Notes under the pieces: model-generated | Database searches by the model: none | Seen by the model: only the letters and a program-made list of their open reading frames with translations | Told to the model about the DNA's origin: nothing | Position numbers and translations under genes: made by a program | From: Xylanimonas protaetiae | Lineage (GTDB): Bacteria > Actinomycetota > Actinomycetes > Actinomycetales > Cellulomonadaceae | DNA: 64,000 nt | Direction: 5' to 3' | Assembly: GCF_004135385.1 (NCBI RefSeq) | Contig: NZ_CP035493.1 | Coordinates: 2,046,001-2,110,000 of the forward strand | Part shown: positions 1 to 8,996 of the stretch, in pieces | How the letters are laid out: each line of letters begins with the position of its first letter | Position numbering within the stretch: the first letter of the stretch is position 1

Positions 1-1058
1 CCCTCGGGCGTGGCGAGCTGGGCCTGGAGGCCCTGCATGCGCTCCTGCAGGAGCGCCCCGCGCCGCGCCCGGCGCGACAGCGACCGCAGCAGCGGGGCCA
101 CGTACGCGGCCCGCACCAGGATCGTCAGCACGAGCGCCGCGACGGCCAGCAGCACGGCCGTGCCGACGCCGTCGTGCTCCTGCCCGACGGCGGTGACGAC
201 CTCCCTGACCTGCAGGCCCATGGTCAGGAACACGAGGCCCTCGAGCACGAGCTCGACCGTGCGCCAGTTCTCGGCGTCGGAGAGGCGGTTGCGCGGCGAG
301 AGCAGGCGCGGCGCCCGGATGCCCGTGACCAGGCCGGCGACGACGGCGGCCACGAGCCCGCTGCCGCCGAGCAGCGTGGCGGGCACGGACGCGACGAAGG
401 GCACGGCGAACGAGATGACCGTGTTGACGGCCGAGTCGGTGACCTTCTTGCGCACCAGGAGGTTCGCCACCCCGACGGCCCCGCCGACGACGACGGCCAC
501 GACCACCGACCACGCGAACGTGCCCACGGCGCCCCAGAAGGAGAACGCCGCGGCCGTCGCGACGATCGTGGTGCGCAGCAGCACGAGGGCGGTCGCGTCG
601 TTGAGCAGGCTCTCGCCGTCGAGCATCGCGACGACGCGCTTGGACACCGTCGTCTGCTTGACGATCGACGTCGCCACCGCATCCGTGGGACTGATGATGG
701 CGCCCAGCGCGACGCCCCAGGCGAGGCCGAGGCCCGGGATCGCGACGAGGAAGAACAGGCCCAGCACGAGCGAGCTCGCCACGACGAGCACCACCGACAG
801 GCCGCTGATGGCCCCGAACTCGCGGCGGAAGTTCATGGCCGGCATCGACACCGCCGACGAGTAGAGCAGCGGGGGCAGCACGCCCTGGAGGATCCACTCG
901 GGGTCGATGTGCAGGTCCCCGAACATCGGCAGCAGGCTCGCGCCCACGCCGATCAGCACGAGGACGAGCGGCGAGGCGAGGCCCAGGCGCGGGCCGGCGA
1001 CGGTGGCCGCGGCGATGACGACGAGCGTGGCCACGGCGAGCACGAGCAGTTCGGTCAC
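1..1058 (-). CDS. CPA1-family cation/proton antiporter (C-terminus cut by window edge)
   Basis: Membrane antiporter exchanging Na+ or K+ for H+ (NhaP/CPA1 family). Read from a GTG at 1058 on the minus strand, the frame stays open to the window edge (about 352 codons). The N-terminus is a run of hydrophobic helices (TELLVLAVATLVVIAAAT). It holds two strong family signatures: SPTDAVATS near residue 130 and DGESLLNDATALVLL about 25 residues later, whose acidic and polar residues line the ion path. A basic segment (LRSLSRRARRGALLQERMQ) starts a probable cytosolic tail. The gene shares no operon with the pectin genes. The family call is firm; ion specificity cannot be read from sequence. The GTG start is chosen because the first hydrophobic helix begins right after it. 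Confidence 0.87.
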   Translation of the reverse strand, partial: MTELLVLAVATLVVIAAATVAGPRLGLASPLVLVLIGVGASLLPMFGDLHIDPEWILQGVLPPLLYSSAVSMPAMNFRREFGAISGLSVVLVVASSLVLGLFFLVAIPGLGLAWGVALGAIISPTDAVATSIVKQTTVSKRVVAMLDGESLLNDATALVLLRTTIVATAAAFSFWGAVGTFAWSVVVAVVVGGAVGVANLLVRKKVTDSAVNTVISFAVPFVASVPATLLGGSGLVAAVVAGLVTGIRAPRLLSPRNRLSDAENWRTVELVLEGLVFLTMGLQVREVVTAVGQEHDGVGTAVLLAVAALVLTILVRAAYVAPLLRSLSRRARRGALLQERMQGLQAQLATPE

Positions 1059-1118
1059 CCGCCCAGTCTCCCGGGTCGAGCGACCTCGCGCGGGACGACG
1101 GGGCGCGGGGCCGTGTCA

Positions 1119-1136
1119 TCCCGCGCTGTCGCGGGA
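1119..1136 (-). terminator. Short hairpin after the VanW gene
   Basis: TCCCGCG (1119-1125) and CGCGGGA (1130-1136) form a perfect 7-bp stem with a 4-nt loop, just past the stop of the VanW-family gene on the minus strand. There is no U-tract, so it is only a candidate terminator. Confidence 0.3.
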
Positions 1137-1143
1137 CGCCGCC

Positions 1144-2886
1144 TCAGCCGTCCCCGGGCTGCTGCTCGGGGGAGGCCTCCGCCGCGGGCGGGTCCTGCGA
1201 CGGCGTCTGCTGCGGAGGCGTCCCGCACGCCGTCCCGTGGTCGGCGCGGTACGTCCACGTGTGCGTCTCGTCGATGACGAGCGTGCTGCCGCGGAACACG
1301 CGGCGCGTGTTCGAGACCCGGAACCCGTCCGAGCCCGCGGCGCGCGGCGTGCAGCCCGGGGCCGACGACCAGTTCGTCACGGCGGGCACCACGTTCGTGC
1401 GGGCGCTCTGCGTCGTCTCGACGCGGAAGTGCTCGGTGCTCCACACCTGCACCGTGAGCTGCCCGTTCGCGACGAACGCGTGCAGCACCGCGCCGTGCGG
1501 GGTGTTGTTGCGGAACCGCAGGTCGATCGACCCGGTGAAGATGGTCGCCTCGCGCCCGGCGGGGTAGCGGGGGATCCACACGGAGTGCGGCCGGTGCTCG
1601 ACGATCTCGAACCCGGCGAAGAACGCGGCGTTGAACACGTTCGTCGCGAGCTGCGACAGCCCGCCGCCGACGCCGGGGACGAACTGCCCGCCCACGATGA
1701 CGGGGGCGTTGCCGAACCCGGCGGCCGTGGTGATCGGGCCGAGGGTGTCGAGCAGCGAGAACGTCTCGCCGGGGCGCACCAGGGTTCCGGTGATGCGCTG
1801 GGCCCCGACCCGGATGTTGTCGGTCCGGACGCGGTCGTTCGTCAGGCCCGTCGAGAAGCGGGCCACGACCTCGTTCACGCCGAGCGCATCGAGCGACTCC
1901 CGCGTCACCGCGGGGGCGGCCTGCACGACGTCGACGTGCGCGGTCCGGTCCTCGCCGAGCGCGGCGGCCCGCACGGCCTCGACCAGCGCGTCGCGGTCGA
2001 GCGTGGTGCCGTGGCTGCCGCCCGTGATCCGGGGGCGGCCGTCGGCCACCTCGAACCGCGCGTTCACGGGCGCGTCGAGCAGGTCGATGCGCTCGCCGAC
2101 GGCGGCGTGCAGGGCCTCGCCGTCGAACGACGGTGCGAGCGCGCCGTCGACCAGCTCGAACGCCGTCGCGGCCGCGAGCGCGGGCCCGGGCAGCTCGGGG
2201 CGCGCGTCCCCGACGGCGACGACGACGGGGGCGGAGACGATCTGGTGGGCCGTCGCGTAGGCGGCGTCGACGAGCTCCTGCGTGACGGCGGGCGCGACGG
2301 GCTCGTGCGGCAGCTCGAGCGGGGAGCCGGCGGTCAGCCAGCCCGTCGCGAGGGTGCTCCCGACGGCGTCGGGGTCGAGGCGGGCGCCGTCCTCGGCGGG
2401 CGTGGCCACGGGGATGCCGTCGGCGAAGCCGACCGCGCCGTCGACGGGGTCGAGCGAGAGCTCCTCGGCCACCTGGGCGGCCGCGGCGTCGAGCAGGGGG
2501 CGGTCGACCGTGATCGTCGGGGCGACGTCGTCGCCGCCGCGCAGGTGCGTCCACAGGCGCTGCGGGTGCAGGGAGAACCCGGTGAGGGCGTCGACGGTGG
2601 CGTGGGTGTCGACGGCGAGCCCGGCGGCCACGGGGTCCACCTCGGCGGACGCGGCGCCGGCCGTCACGGCGACGGGTGCGGCAAGCCGCGGGGCGAGGCC
2701 CGCGTCGAGCGCCGCGACGGCCTCGGCGTGCCGCAGCCCGCCGACGTCGACGCCGGCGACGGTGGTGCCGGCGGGGACCTGGTCGGTGAGGTGCCACTGC
2801 GCGGCGCCGTAGGCGCCCGCGAGCGCGACGCCGCCGACGGCGCTCCACAGGATGATGCGGCGCTTGCGGGGAAGGGGGTGGCCCAT
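1144..2886 (-). CDS. VanW family protein
   Basis: Cell-envelope protein of 580 aa. It begins with a basic stretch (PRKRR) and one transmembrane segment (residues about 11-28), so it is probably anchored with the bulk outside. The middle (about 35-330) resembles tandem putative peptidoglycan-binding domains (PG_binding_4). The VanW domain follows at about 340-510, with ETFSLLDTLGPIT, GGQFVPGVGGGLSQLATNVFNAAFFAG and HRPHSVWIPRYPAGREATI (shown in parts). A Pro/Gln/Glu-rich tail ends it. VanW occurs in some vancomycin-resistance clusters, but the same domain is common in Gram-positive envelope proteins with no resistance role, and no van genes are present here. An SD-like GGAG lies about 7 nt before the ATG at 2886. 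The molecular function is unknown. Confidence 0.85.
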   Translation of the reverse strand: MGHPLPRKRRIILWSAVGGVALAGAYGAAQWHLTDQVPAGTTVAGVDVGGLRHAEAVAALDAGLAPRLAAPVAVTAGAASAEVDPVAAGLAVDTHATVDALTGFSLHPQRLWTHLRGGDDVAPTITVDRPLLDAAAAQVAEELSLDPVDGAVGFADGIPVATPAEDGARLDPDAVGSTLATGWLTAGSPLELPHEPVAPAVTQELVDAAYATAHQIVSAPVVVAVGDARPELPGPALAAATAFELVDGALAPSFDGEALHAAVGERIDLLDAPVNARFEVADGRPRITGGSHGTTLDRDALVEAVRAAALGEDRTAHVDVVQAAPAVTRESLDALGVNEVVARFSTGLTNDRVRTDNIRVGAQRITGTLVRPGETFSLLDTLGPITTAAGFGNAPVIVGGQFVPGVGGGLSQLATNVFNAAFFAGFEIVEHRPHSVWIPRYPAGREATIFTGSIDLRFRNNTPHGAVLHAFVANGQLTVQVWSTEHFRVETTQSARTNVVPAVTNWSSAPGCTPRAAGSDGFRVSNTRRVFRGSTLVIDETHTWTYRADHGTACGTPPQQTPSQDPPAAEASPEQQPGDG

Positions 2887-3047
2887 CGGAACGCTCCGTC
2901 CGGGATCGGGTGGAGTGGCTGGGGAACCACGTGCGCGGCCGGGTGCCGGTGCGCTCGGTCAGCAGCCTACGGACCGCGACCGGGACGCCGGGGCCTCCTG
3001 CGCCTGCCTGCCCGCTGTCGCGGCGCGTGCCGTGCGTGTGCCCCGCG

Positions 3048-4052
3048 CTACGAGCTCGACGCCCGCACGACGAGCCGCGGCTGGAACATCACGTGCTCGG
3101 GCTCGCCGCCGCGGATCACGAGGTCGGCGGCGGTGGTGCCGAGGTCGTGCGTGGGCTGGCGCACCGACGTCAGCGGCGTGAAGAGCTCCGCGGCGAAGGT
3201 CACGTCGTCGTACCCGACGACGGCGACCTGCTCGGGCACCGTGACGCCCGCGGCGCGCAGCCGGCGCATCGCGCCGAGGGCCACGAGGTCGTTGACGCAG
3301 AAGAGCGCGGACGGCAGCCGGTCGCCGGCGAGGAGCTCGGACACCGCGCGCTCGCCGCCCTCGGCGTCGAGGCGCGCGGTCACCTCGACGAGCGCCTCGG
3401 CCGGGTCGAGGCCGGCCGCGACGATCGCGGCAACGACGCCGGCGTGCCGGTCGGCGCACTGCCGGATCGTGTGCGGGCCGTTGACGAACGCGATGCGCCC
3501 GTGCCCCTGCGCCAGCAGGTGGGCGGCGGCGAGCGTGCCCCCGGCGACGTCGTCGACGGCGACGGACGACAGCTCGGGGACCGGCGACGTGCGGTCGAGC
3601 AGCACGACGCGCACGCCGCGCTCCTGGAGCGCGACGAGGTGCTCGACGTCGTCGGTCGCCGGGACGACGGCGACGCCGCGCACGCCGTGCTGCTCGAAGA
3701 GCCGCAGCAGGCGTGACTCGCGGTCGTGGTCCTCGTCGGAGCTCGCCACCATGAGCGTCCAGCCGTCGTCGGTGAGGCGCTCCTCGAGGCCGCGGGCGAC
3801 GTCGGTGAAGAACGGGTTGGTCAGGTCGAGCACGATCGTGCCCACGGTGGTGGCGGACCCGACGCGCAGCTGCCGGGCGGAGCCGTTGGGCACGAAGCTC
3901 AGCTCGTCGATGGCGGCCGCGACGCGCTCGCGGGTGGCGACGGCGACGACGTCGGGGCGGTTGAGGACGTTCGAGACGGTGCCGACGGAGACCCCGGCGA
4001 GGTGCGCGACGTCGGCGATGGAGGCGCGTCGTCGCGCCGCCGGGAGGGTCAT
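3048..4052 (-). CDS. LacI-family regulator, likely repressor of the rhamnose/RG-I regulon
   Basis: LacI/GalR repressor of 334 aa. The N-terminal HTH (residues about 10-60) reads IADVAHLAGVSVGTVSNVLNRPDVV, with typical recognition and hinge helices. A periplasmic-binding-like sensor domain follows, containing TVGTIVLDLTNPFF and VAVVGYDDVTFAAELFTPLT. It is transcribed divergently from rhaM-rhaI-rhaEW, and the 173-bp gap holds two copies of a TGAAACGAT-type motif, one nearer each gene. The same motif recurs before the RG lyase (9065) and the importer at 24268. This suggests an autoregulated repressor sensing rhamnose or a rhamnose-containing product. The start at 4052 has a strong AAGGAG about 6 nt upstream. 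The effector is inferred from context only. Confidence 0.88.
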   Translation of the reverse strand: MTLPAARRRASIADVAHLAGVSVGTVSNVLNRPDVVAVATRERVAAAIDELSFVPNGSARQLRVGSATTVGTIVLDLTNPFFTDVARGLEERLTDDGWTLMVASSDEDHDRESRLLRLFEQHGVRGVAVVPATDDVEHLVALQERGVRVVLLDRTSPVPELSSVAVDDVAGGTLAAAHLLAQGHGRIAFVNGPHTIRQCADRHAGVVAAIVAAGLDPAEALVEVTARLDAEGGERAVSELLAGDRLPSALFCVNDLVALGAMRRLRAAGVTVPEQVAVVGYDDVTFAAELFTPLTSVRQPTHDLGTTAADLVIRGGEPEHVMFQPRLVVRASSS

Positions 4053-4100
4053 CCGGGCTCCTTCGTGCGGGTGCGGGCCGCCGGGAGGGGCCGCGTCTGC

Positions 4101-4110
4101 ATCGTTTCAT
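4101..4110. promoter_or_regulatory. Candidate LacI operator half-site near the regulator promoter
   Basis: ATCGTTTCAT (reverse complement ATGAAACGAT) matches the left part of the palindrome at 4168-4179. It lies 49 bp upstream of the LacI start on the minus strand, which fits autoregulation. Confidence 0.5.
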
Positions 4111-4128
4111 GGTCCCGCCCGGGCGACC

Positions 4129-4179
4129 TTGCCGGGCGCCGCGCGAGGGTGTTACGTTCAGGGTGCTTGAAACGATTCA
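4129..4179 (+). promoter_or_regulatory. Candidate promoter and LacI operator of the rhamnose operon
   Basis: A TTGCCG box (4129-4134), an 18-bp spacer and TACGTT (4153-4158) look like -35 and -10 elements. The near-palindrome TGAAACGATTCA follows at 4168-4179, about where transcription would start, so a bound repressor would block it. The motif recurs at 9065-9076 and 24176-24187. Confidence 0.6.
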
Positions 4180-4225
4180 TGTCCGTCAAGCAGCACCGTC
4201 GAGGATGACGAAGGGACCGCACACC

Positions 4226-4582
4226 GTGCGACGAGTGATGTTCCAGTTCCGTGTGGCGCCCGAGCGCCTCGCCGACTACGCCGCGGCGCACGCCGCGGTG
4301 TGGCCCGACATGCTGCGTGCCCTGCACGAGACCGGCTGGCGGAACTACTCGATCTTCACCAGCCCCGACGGCGCCGTCGTCGGCTACCTGGAGACCGACG
4401 ACCTCGCCGCCGCCCAGGCCGGCATGGCCGGGCGCGAGGTCAACGCGCGCTGGCAGGCCGCCATGGCACCCTTCTTCGACGGTGCCGGCCCGGACGAGCA
4501 GATGGTCCGGCTGACGGAGATCTTCCACCTCGAGACGCAGCTCGCTGCGGCCTCCGACGACGCAGAGCGAGGCGCCCGATGA
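4226..4582 (+). CDS. rhaM: L-rhamnose mutarotase
   Basis: Interconverts the alpha and beta anomers of L-rhamnose ahead of isomerisation, in the cytoplasm. The 118-aa product has the YiiL/RhaM fold signature: MFQFRVAPERLADYAAAH, then VWPDML, then GWRNYSIF, with conserved His, Tyr and Trp residues. It is slightly longer than the usual ~104 aa because of a C-terminal tail. The GTG at 4226 (VRRVMFQF) is preferred because AAGGGA sits about 10 nt upstream; ATG at 4205 or 4238 is also possible. It is the first gene of the rhamnose operon, and its stop overlaps the rhaI start (ATGA). Confidence 0.9.
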   Translation: MRRVMFQFRVAPERLADYAAAHAAVWPDMLRALHETGWRNYSIFTSPDGAVVGYLETDDLAAAQAGMAGREVNARWQAAMAPFFDGAGPDEQMVRLTEIFHLETQLAAASDDAERGAR

Positions 4583-5745
4583 CCACCTTCGACGAGATCG
4601 TGCCGGTCCTCGACCGGCTGGCGATCGAGGTCCCCTCCTGGGCGTACGGCAACTCCGGCACGCGCTTCAAGGTGTTCGCCACCCCGGGCACACCGCGCAC
4701 CCCCGAGGAGAAGATCGCCGACGCCGCCACCGTGCACCGGCTCACCGGCCTGGCCCCCACCGTCGCGCTGCACATCCCGTGGGACAAGGTCGACGACTAC
4801 GCCGCCCTCGGCGCCTACGCGGCCGACCAGGGCGTCGCGCTCGGCACCGTCAACTCGAACACGTTCCAGGACGACGTCTACAAGCTCGGCTCCCTGACCC
4901 ACCGCGACCCCGCCGTGCGGCGGCAGGCGGTTGACCACCACCTCGAGTGCATCGAGATCATGGACAAGACGGGCTCGCGCGACCTGAAGATCTGGCTCGC
5001 CGACGGCTCCAACTACCCCGGCCAGGCCGACATCCGCCTGCGGCAGGACCTGCTCCACGAGGCGCTCACGGAGATCTACGCCCACCTCGGCGAGAGCCAG
5101 CGTCTGGTGCTCGAGTACAAGTTCTTCGAGCCGGCGTTCTACCACACCGACGTCCCGGACTGGGGCACGTCGTACGCGCACGTGGCCGCCCTCGGCGAGA
5201 AGGCGTACGTCTGCCTCGACACGGGCCACCACGCCCCGGGCACCAACATCGAGTTCATCGTGGCCCAGCTGCTGCGCCTCGGGAAGCTCGGCTCGTTCGA
5301 CTTCAACTCCCGCTTCTACGCCGACGACGACCTCATCGTCGGCGCCGCCGACCCGTTCCAGCTCTTCCGCATCCTCGCCGAGGTGGTGCGCGGCGGCGGG
5401 CTCGACGAGGGCTCGCCCGTCGCGCTCATGCTCGACCAGTGCCACAACATCGAGGACAAGATCCCCGGCCAGATCCGCTCGGTGCTCAACGTCCAGGAGA
5501 CCGTCGCCAAGGTGCTCCTGCTCGACCGCGACGCCCTGACCGCCGCCCAGGAGGCGGGCGACGTGCTCGGCGCGCACCAGGTCGTCATGGACGCCTTCTG
5601 GACCGACGTCCGGCCGGCGCTCGCGGCCTACCGCGAGACGAAGGGCCTGCCCGCCGACCCGATGGCCGCCTACGCCGCCTCCGGCTACCAGCAGCGCATC
5701 GCCGCCGAGCGCGTCGGCGGCACCCAGGCGTCCTGGGGCGCCTGA
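4579..5745 (+). CDS. rhaI: L-rhamnose isomerase (RhaI type)
   Basis: Converts L-rhamnose to L-rhamnulose, a metal-dependent TIM-barrel isomerase. The 388-aa product matches the RhaI type of actinobacteria, rhizobia and pseudomonads rather than the larger E. coli RhaA. Visible barrel segments include ALHIPWDKVDDY, LKIWLADGSNYPGQ, LVLEYKFFEPAFYHTD (metal-ligand Glu), CLDTGHHAPGTNIEF and LGSFDFNSRFYADDDL, all expected metal- or substrate-binding strands. The ATG overlaps the rhaM stop by 4 nt, so translation is probably coupled. rhaEW follows after 36 bp with an SD-like GGAGCGAAG. Confidence 0.93.
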   Translation: MTTFDEIVPVLDRLAIEVPSWAYGNSGTRFKVFATPGTPRTPEEKIADAATVHRLTGLAPTVALHIPWDKVDDYAALGAYAADQGVALGTVNSNTFQDDVYKLGSLTHRDPAVRRQAVDHHLECIEIMDKTGSRDLKIWLADGSNYPGQADIRLRQDLLHEALTEIYAHLGESQRLVLEYKFFEPAFYHTDVPDWGTSYAHVAALGEKAYVCLDTGHHAPGTNIEFIVAQLLRLGKLGSFDFNSRFYADDDLIVGAADPFQLFRILAEVVRGGGLDEGSPVALMLDQCHNIEDKIPGQIRSVLNVQETVAKVLLLDRDALTAAQEAGDVLGAHQVVMDAFWTDVRPALAAYRETKGLPADPMAAYAASGYQQRIAAERVGGTQASWGA

Positions 5746-5781
5746 CCCATCCCGACCCACCCCTCTCGGAGCGAAGACGCC

Positions 5782-7836
5782 ATGACCCACCCCGCCGTCG
5801 CCGACCTCGTCGCCCGGTCCAACCGGCTCGGAGCCGACCCGCGCACCACCAACTACGCCGGCGGCAACACGTCCGCCAAGGGCACCGACACCGACCCCGT
5901 CACGGGCGAGCCCGTCGAGCTCGTCTGGGTCAAGGGCTCCGGCGGCGACCTCGGCACGCTCACCGAGAAGGGCCTGGCCGTGCTGCGCCTGGACCGCCTG
6001 CGCTCGCTCGTCGGCGTCTACCCGGGCGTCGAGCGCGAGGACGAGATGGTGGCCGCGTTCGACCACTGCCTGTTCGGCAAGGGCGGCGCGGCGCCCTCGA
6101 TCGACACGGCCATGCACGGCCTGGTCGACGCCGCCCACGTCGACCATCTGCACCCCGACGCCGGCATCGCGATCGCGACGGCCGCCGACGGCGAGGCCCT
6201 CACCAAGGAGATCTTCGGCGACAAGGTGGTCTGGGTGCCCTGGCGCCGCCCTGGCTTCCAGCTCGGGCTCGACATCGCCGCCGTCAAGGAGGCCAACCCG
6301 CAGGCCGTCGGCACCGTGCTGGGTGGCCACGGGATCACCGCGTGGGGCGACACGTCCGACGAGGCCGAGGCCGCGTCGCAGTGGATCATCGCCACCGCGC
6401 AGGCCCACATCGACGAGCACGGCCGGCCCGAGCCCTTCGGCCCCGCGCTGCCCGGGTACGCGGCGCTCCCCGCGGACGAGCGCCGTGCCAAGGCCGCGGC
6501 CCTGGCGCCGCACCTGCGCGCGGTCGCCTCGGCCGACCACCCGCAGGTCGGCCACTACACCGATGCCGACGTGGTCCTGGAGTTCCTCGCCGCGGCCCGG
6601 CACCCGGAGCTCGCGGCGCTCGGCACGAGCTGCCCCGACCACTTCCTGCGCACCAAGGTCAAGCCCCTCGTCGTCGACCTCCCGGCCACGGCGTCGGTCG
6701 AGGAGATCGTCGGGCGGCTGCCCGAGCTGCACGACGCGTACCGCGCCGACTACACCGCCTACTACGAGCGCGGGGCCGCCGAGGCGCGCGCCCGCGGCGA
6801 GGAGCCGCCCGCGATGCGCGGCGCCGACCCCGCGATCGTGCTCGTGCCCGGCGTCGGCATGTTCTCCTACGGCGCCGACAAGCAGACCGCGCGCGTCGCC
6901 GGCGAGTTCTACGTCAACGCCGTCAACGTCATGCGCGGCGCCGAGGCGCTGTCCACGTACGCGCCCATCGACGAGTCCGAGAAGTTCCGCATCGAGTACT
7001 GGGCGCTCGAGGAGGCCAAGCTCCAGCGTCGCCCGAAGCCCAAGCCGCTCGCCACGCGCATCGCGTTCGTCACGGGCGCCGCGTCCGGCATCGGCAAGGC
7101 CATCGCGACGCGGCTCGCGGCCGAGGGCGCGTGCGTCGTCGTCGCGGACCTCGACGCCGCCACGGCGCAGGCGGTCGCCGCGGAGATCGGGGGCACGGAC
7201 GTCGCGATCGGCGTCGCCGCGAACGTCGCAGACGAGGCCGCCGTCCGGGCCGCGCTCGCCGACACCGTGCTCGCGTTCGGCGGCGTCGACATCGTCGTCA
7301 ACAACGCGGGCCTGTCGCTGTCCAAGTCGCTCTTCGAGACCACCGAGGCCGACTGGGACCTCCAGCACGACGTCATGGCCAAGGGCTCGTTCCTCGTCTC
7401 GAAGAACTTCGCCCGGGCCCTCGTGGACCAGAAGCTCGGCGGCGACATCATCTACATCTCGTCGAAGAACTCCGTGTTCGCGGGCCCGAACAACATCGCC
7501 TACTCGGCCACCAAGGCCGACCAGGCGCACCAGGTGCGCCTGCTCGCCGCCGAGCTCGGCGCGTACGGGATCAAGGTCAACGGCATCAACCCCGACGGCG
7601 TCGTGCGCGGGTCGGGCATCTTCGCCAGCGGCTGGGGCGCCAACCGTGCCGCGGTCTACGGCGTCGCCGAGGAGAACCTGGGCGAGTTCTACGCGCAGCG
7701 CACCCTGCTCAAGCGCGAGGTGCTCCCGGAGCACATCGCGAACGCCGCGTTCGCGCTGTGCACGAGCGACTTCTCGCACACGACGGGCCTGCACGTGCCC
7801 GTCGACGCGGGGGTGGCGGCGGCGTTCCTGCGCTAG
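5782..7836 (+). CDS. rhaEW: Bifunctional rhamnulose-1-phosphate aldolase / L-lactaldehyde dehydrogenase
   Basis: Two-domain enzyme of 684 aa. The N-terminal half (about 1-420) is a class II aldolase of the AraD/FucA type, with the metal-binding VDHLHPDAG and the phosphate-loop-like TNYAGGNTSAKG. It splits rhamnulose-1-phosphate into DHAP and L-lactaldehyde. The C-terminal half (about 430-684) is a short-chain dehydrogenase, with nucleotide-binding FVTGAASGIGKAIATRLA, NNAGLSLSK and catalytic AYSATKAD (Tyr-x3-Lys), oxidising L-lactaldehyde to L-lactate. The fused form is known from actinobacteria and Bacillus. It closes the rhamnose operon. Its substrate needs a rhamnulokinase, which is not encoded in the window. 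Confidence 0.92.
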   Translation: MTHPAVADLVARSNRLGADPRTTNYAGGNTSAKGTDTDPVTGEPVELVWVKGSGGDLGTLTEKGLAVLRLDRLRSLVGVYPGVEREDEMVAAFDHCLFGKGGAAPSIDTAMHGLVDAAHVDHLHPDAGIAIATAADGEALTKEIFGDKVVWVPWRRPGFQLGLDIAAVKEANPQAVGTVLGGHGITAWGDTSDEAEAASQWIIATAQAHIDEHGRPEPFGPALPGYAALPADERRAKAAALAPHLRAVASADHPQVGHYTDADVVLEFLAAARHPELAALGTSCPDHFLRTKVKPLVVDLPATASVEEIVGRLPELHDAYRADYTAYYERGAAEARARGEEPPAMRGADPAIVLVPGVGMFSYGADKQTARVAGEFYVNAVNVMRGAEALSTYAPIDESEKFRIEYWALEEAKLQRRPKPKPLATRIAFVTGAASGIGKAIATRLAAEGACVVVADLDAATAQAVAAEIGGTDVAIGVAANVADEAAVRAALADTVLAFGGVDIVVNNAGLSLSKSLFETTEADWDLQHDVMAKGSFLVSKNFARALVDQKLGGDIIYISSKNSVFAGPNNIAYSATKADQAHQVRLLAAELGAYGIKVNGINPDGVVRGSGIFASGWGANRAAVYGVAEENLGEFYAQRTLLKREVLPEHIANAAFALCTSDFSHTTGLHVPVDAGVAAAFLR

Positions 7837-7942
7837 GCGCCCGCTCGCTCCCCGACCTCCTGCGCGGGGTCGCAGGGCCCGGCACCGCGGCGCCGGACCC
7901 TGCGACCCCACGCGGCACGGCCCGTGGCGGGGCGCGCGCCGC

Positions 7943-7956
7943 GGCAAGCGCTCTCC
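7943..7956. promoter_or_regulatory. Candidate LacI operator (AAGCGCT core)
   Basis: GGCAAGCGCTCTCC lies 17 bp before the ATG of the LacI gene at 7974 and resembles the GGAAAGCGCATTCC sites at 15834 and 24074. This suggests the regulator controls itself and those promoters. A further partial match (GCAAGCGATTTCC) lies at 9031-9043, before the RG lyase. Confidence 0.45.
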
Positions 7957-7973
7957 CGGATAGGATCCCCGGC

Positions 7974-8996
7974 ATGTCGCGCCCCAGGCTCCAGGACGTC
8001 GCCGAGCGTGCCGGCGTCTCGCTCGCGACGGCGTCGCGCGTGCTCAACGGCTCCGCGCGGCAGCCCGGCCCCGACCTCGTCGCGCGCGTCCGCACGGCCG
8101 CCGACGCCCTCGGCTACGTCGTCAACGCGCAGGCGCAGGCGCTCGCGCGGTCCCGGACGGGGCTGCTGGGCCTCGTCGTGCAGGACATCTCCGACCCGTA
8201 CTTCTCCTCGATCGCGCTCGGGGCGCAGGTCGCCGCGCGCGAGCACGGCCTCCAGCTCCTGCTCGCGTCCACCGACCGCGACCCGGCCGTCGAGCTCGAG
8301 GCCGTCGCCGCGTTCGTCGCGCACCGCGCGGACGCCGTCGTCGTCGTCGGCACGCGGCGCGGCGCCGCGGACTCCGGGCTCGACGACGCCCTGGCCCGCT
8401 ACGTCGCCTCGGGCGGCAGCGCGGTGCTGGTCGGGCAGCCGCTCGGCGACGTGCGGGCGGTGCGGCCCCCGAACGCCGTCGGTGCTGCGTCGCTCGCGAG
8501 CGAGCTCGTCGGCCTGGGGCTGCGCCGCTTCGTCGTGCTGGGCCGCTGGGAGCAGTGGGCGACGCCGCGCGAGCGCGTGTCGGCGTTCGCGCAGACCGTC
8601 GAGGCGGCCGGAGGGAGCGTCGACGTCGTCCCCGTCTCCGCGTTCTCGCGCGACGGCGGGTACGGCGCGGCCGGCGCCGTCGCGGGGCTCGTGCAGGCGT
8701 CGGCGGAGCGGCTGTGCGTCTTCGGCGTCGCCGACGTCATGGCCATCGGCCTCATCGCGGGCCTGCGCGAGCGCGGCGTCGCGGTGCCCGACGACGTCCT
8801 GGTCGCCGGGTTCGACGACATCCCGACGCTGCGCGACCACGTGCCGGCGCTGACGACGGTGCGCGTGCCGCTCGAGGAGATGGGCCGTCGCGCCGTGCTC
8901 ACGGCGGTCGCCGAGCTCGACGGCGAGGACCACCGGCACCTGGACGCCCCGCTCGAGGCGCAGGTCGTGCTGCGCGAGTCGACCGCCGCGCGCTGA
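7974..8996 (+). CDS. LacI-family transcriptional regulator
   Basis: 340-aa LacI/GalR regulator. The HTH at residues about 3-50 reads RLQDVAERAGVSLATASRVLNGSA. The effector-binding domain includes LLGLVVQDISDPYFSSIA and VLVAGFDDIPTLRDHVPALT, typical of the family. It sits between the rhamnose operon and the RG lyase on the same strand. An AAGCGCT-centred site precedes its start, and similar sites precede the 15.8 kb and 24 kb operons, so it is the best candidate in the window for controlling them. That pairing is inference from the motifs. The ligand is unknown. Confidence 0.88.
   Translation: MSRPRLQDVAERAGVSLATASRVLNGSARQPGPDLVARVRTAADALGYVVNAQAQALARSRTGLLGLVVQDISDPYFSSIALGAQVAAREHGLQLLLASTDRDPAVELEAVAAFVAHRADAVVVVGTRRGAADSGLDDALARYVASGGSAVLVGQPLGDVRAVRPPNAVGAASLASELVGLGLRRFVVLGRWEQWATPRERVSAFAQTVEAAGGSVDVVPVSAFSRDGGYGAAGAVAGLVQASAERLCVFGVADVMAIGLIAGLRERGVAVPDDVLVAGFDDIPTLRDHVPALTTVRVPLEEMGRRAVLTAVAELDGEDHRHLDAPLEAQVVLRESTAAR

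Noticed and set aside
1144-2886. Vancomycin resistance determinant
   Set aside because: A VanW domain alone is common in envelope proteins; no vanH, vanA/B, vanX or VanRS genes are adjacent.
907-4170. A 1087-codon plus-strand open frame opposite the VanW and LacI genes
   Set aside because: No domain or motif is visible and its composition mirrors the opposite strand; the minus-strand proteins are convincing.
4384-7947. A 1187-codon open frame on the minus strand opposite the rhamnose operon
   Set aside because: It is antisense to three clearly recognised genes and reads as Arg/Gly/Ala/Val-rich low complexity, the usual shadow of strong third-position GC.
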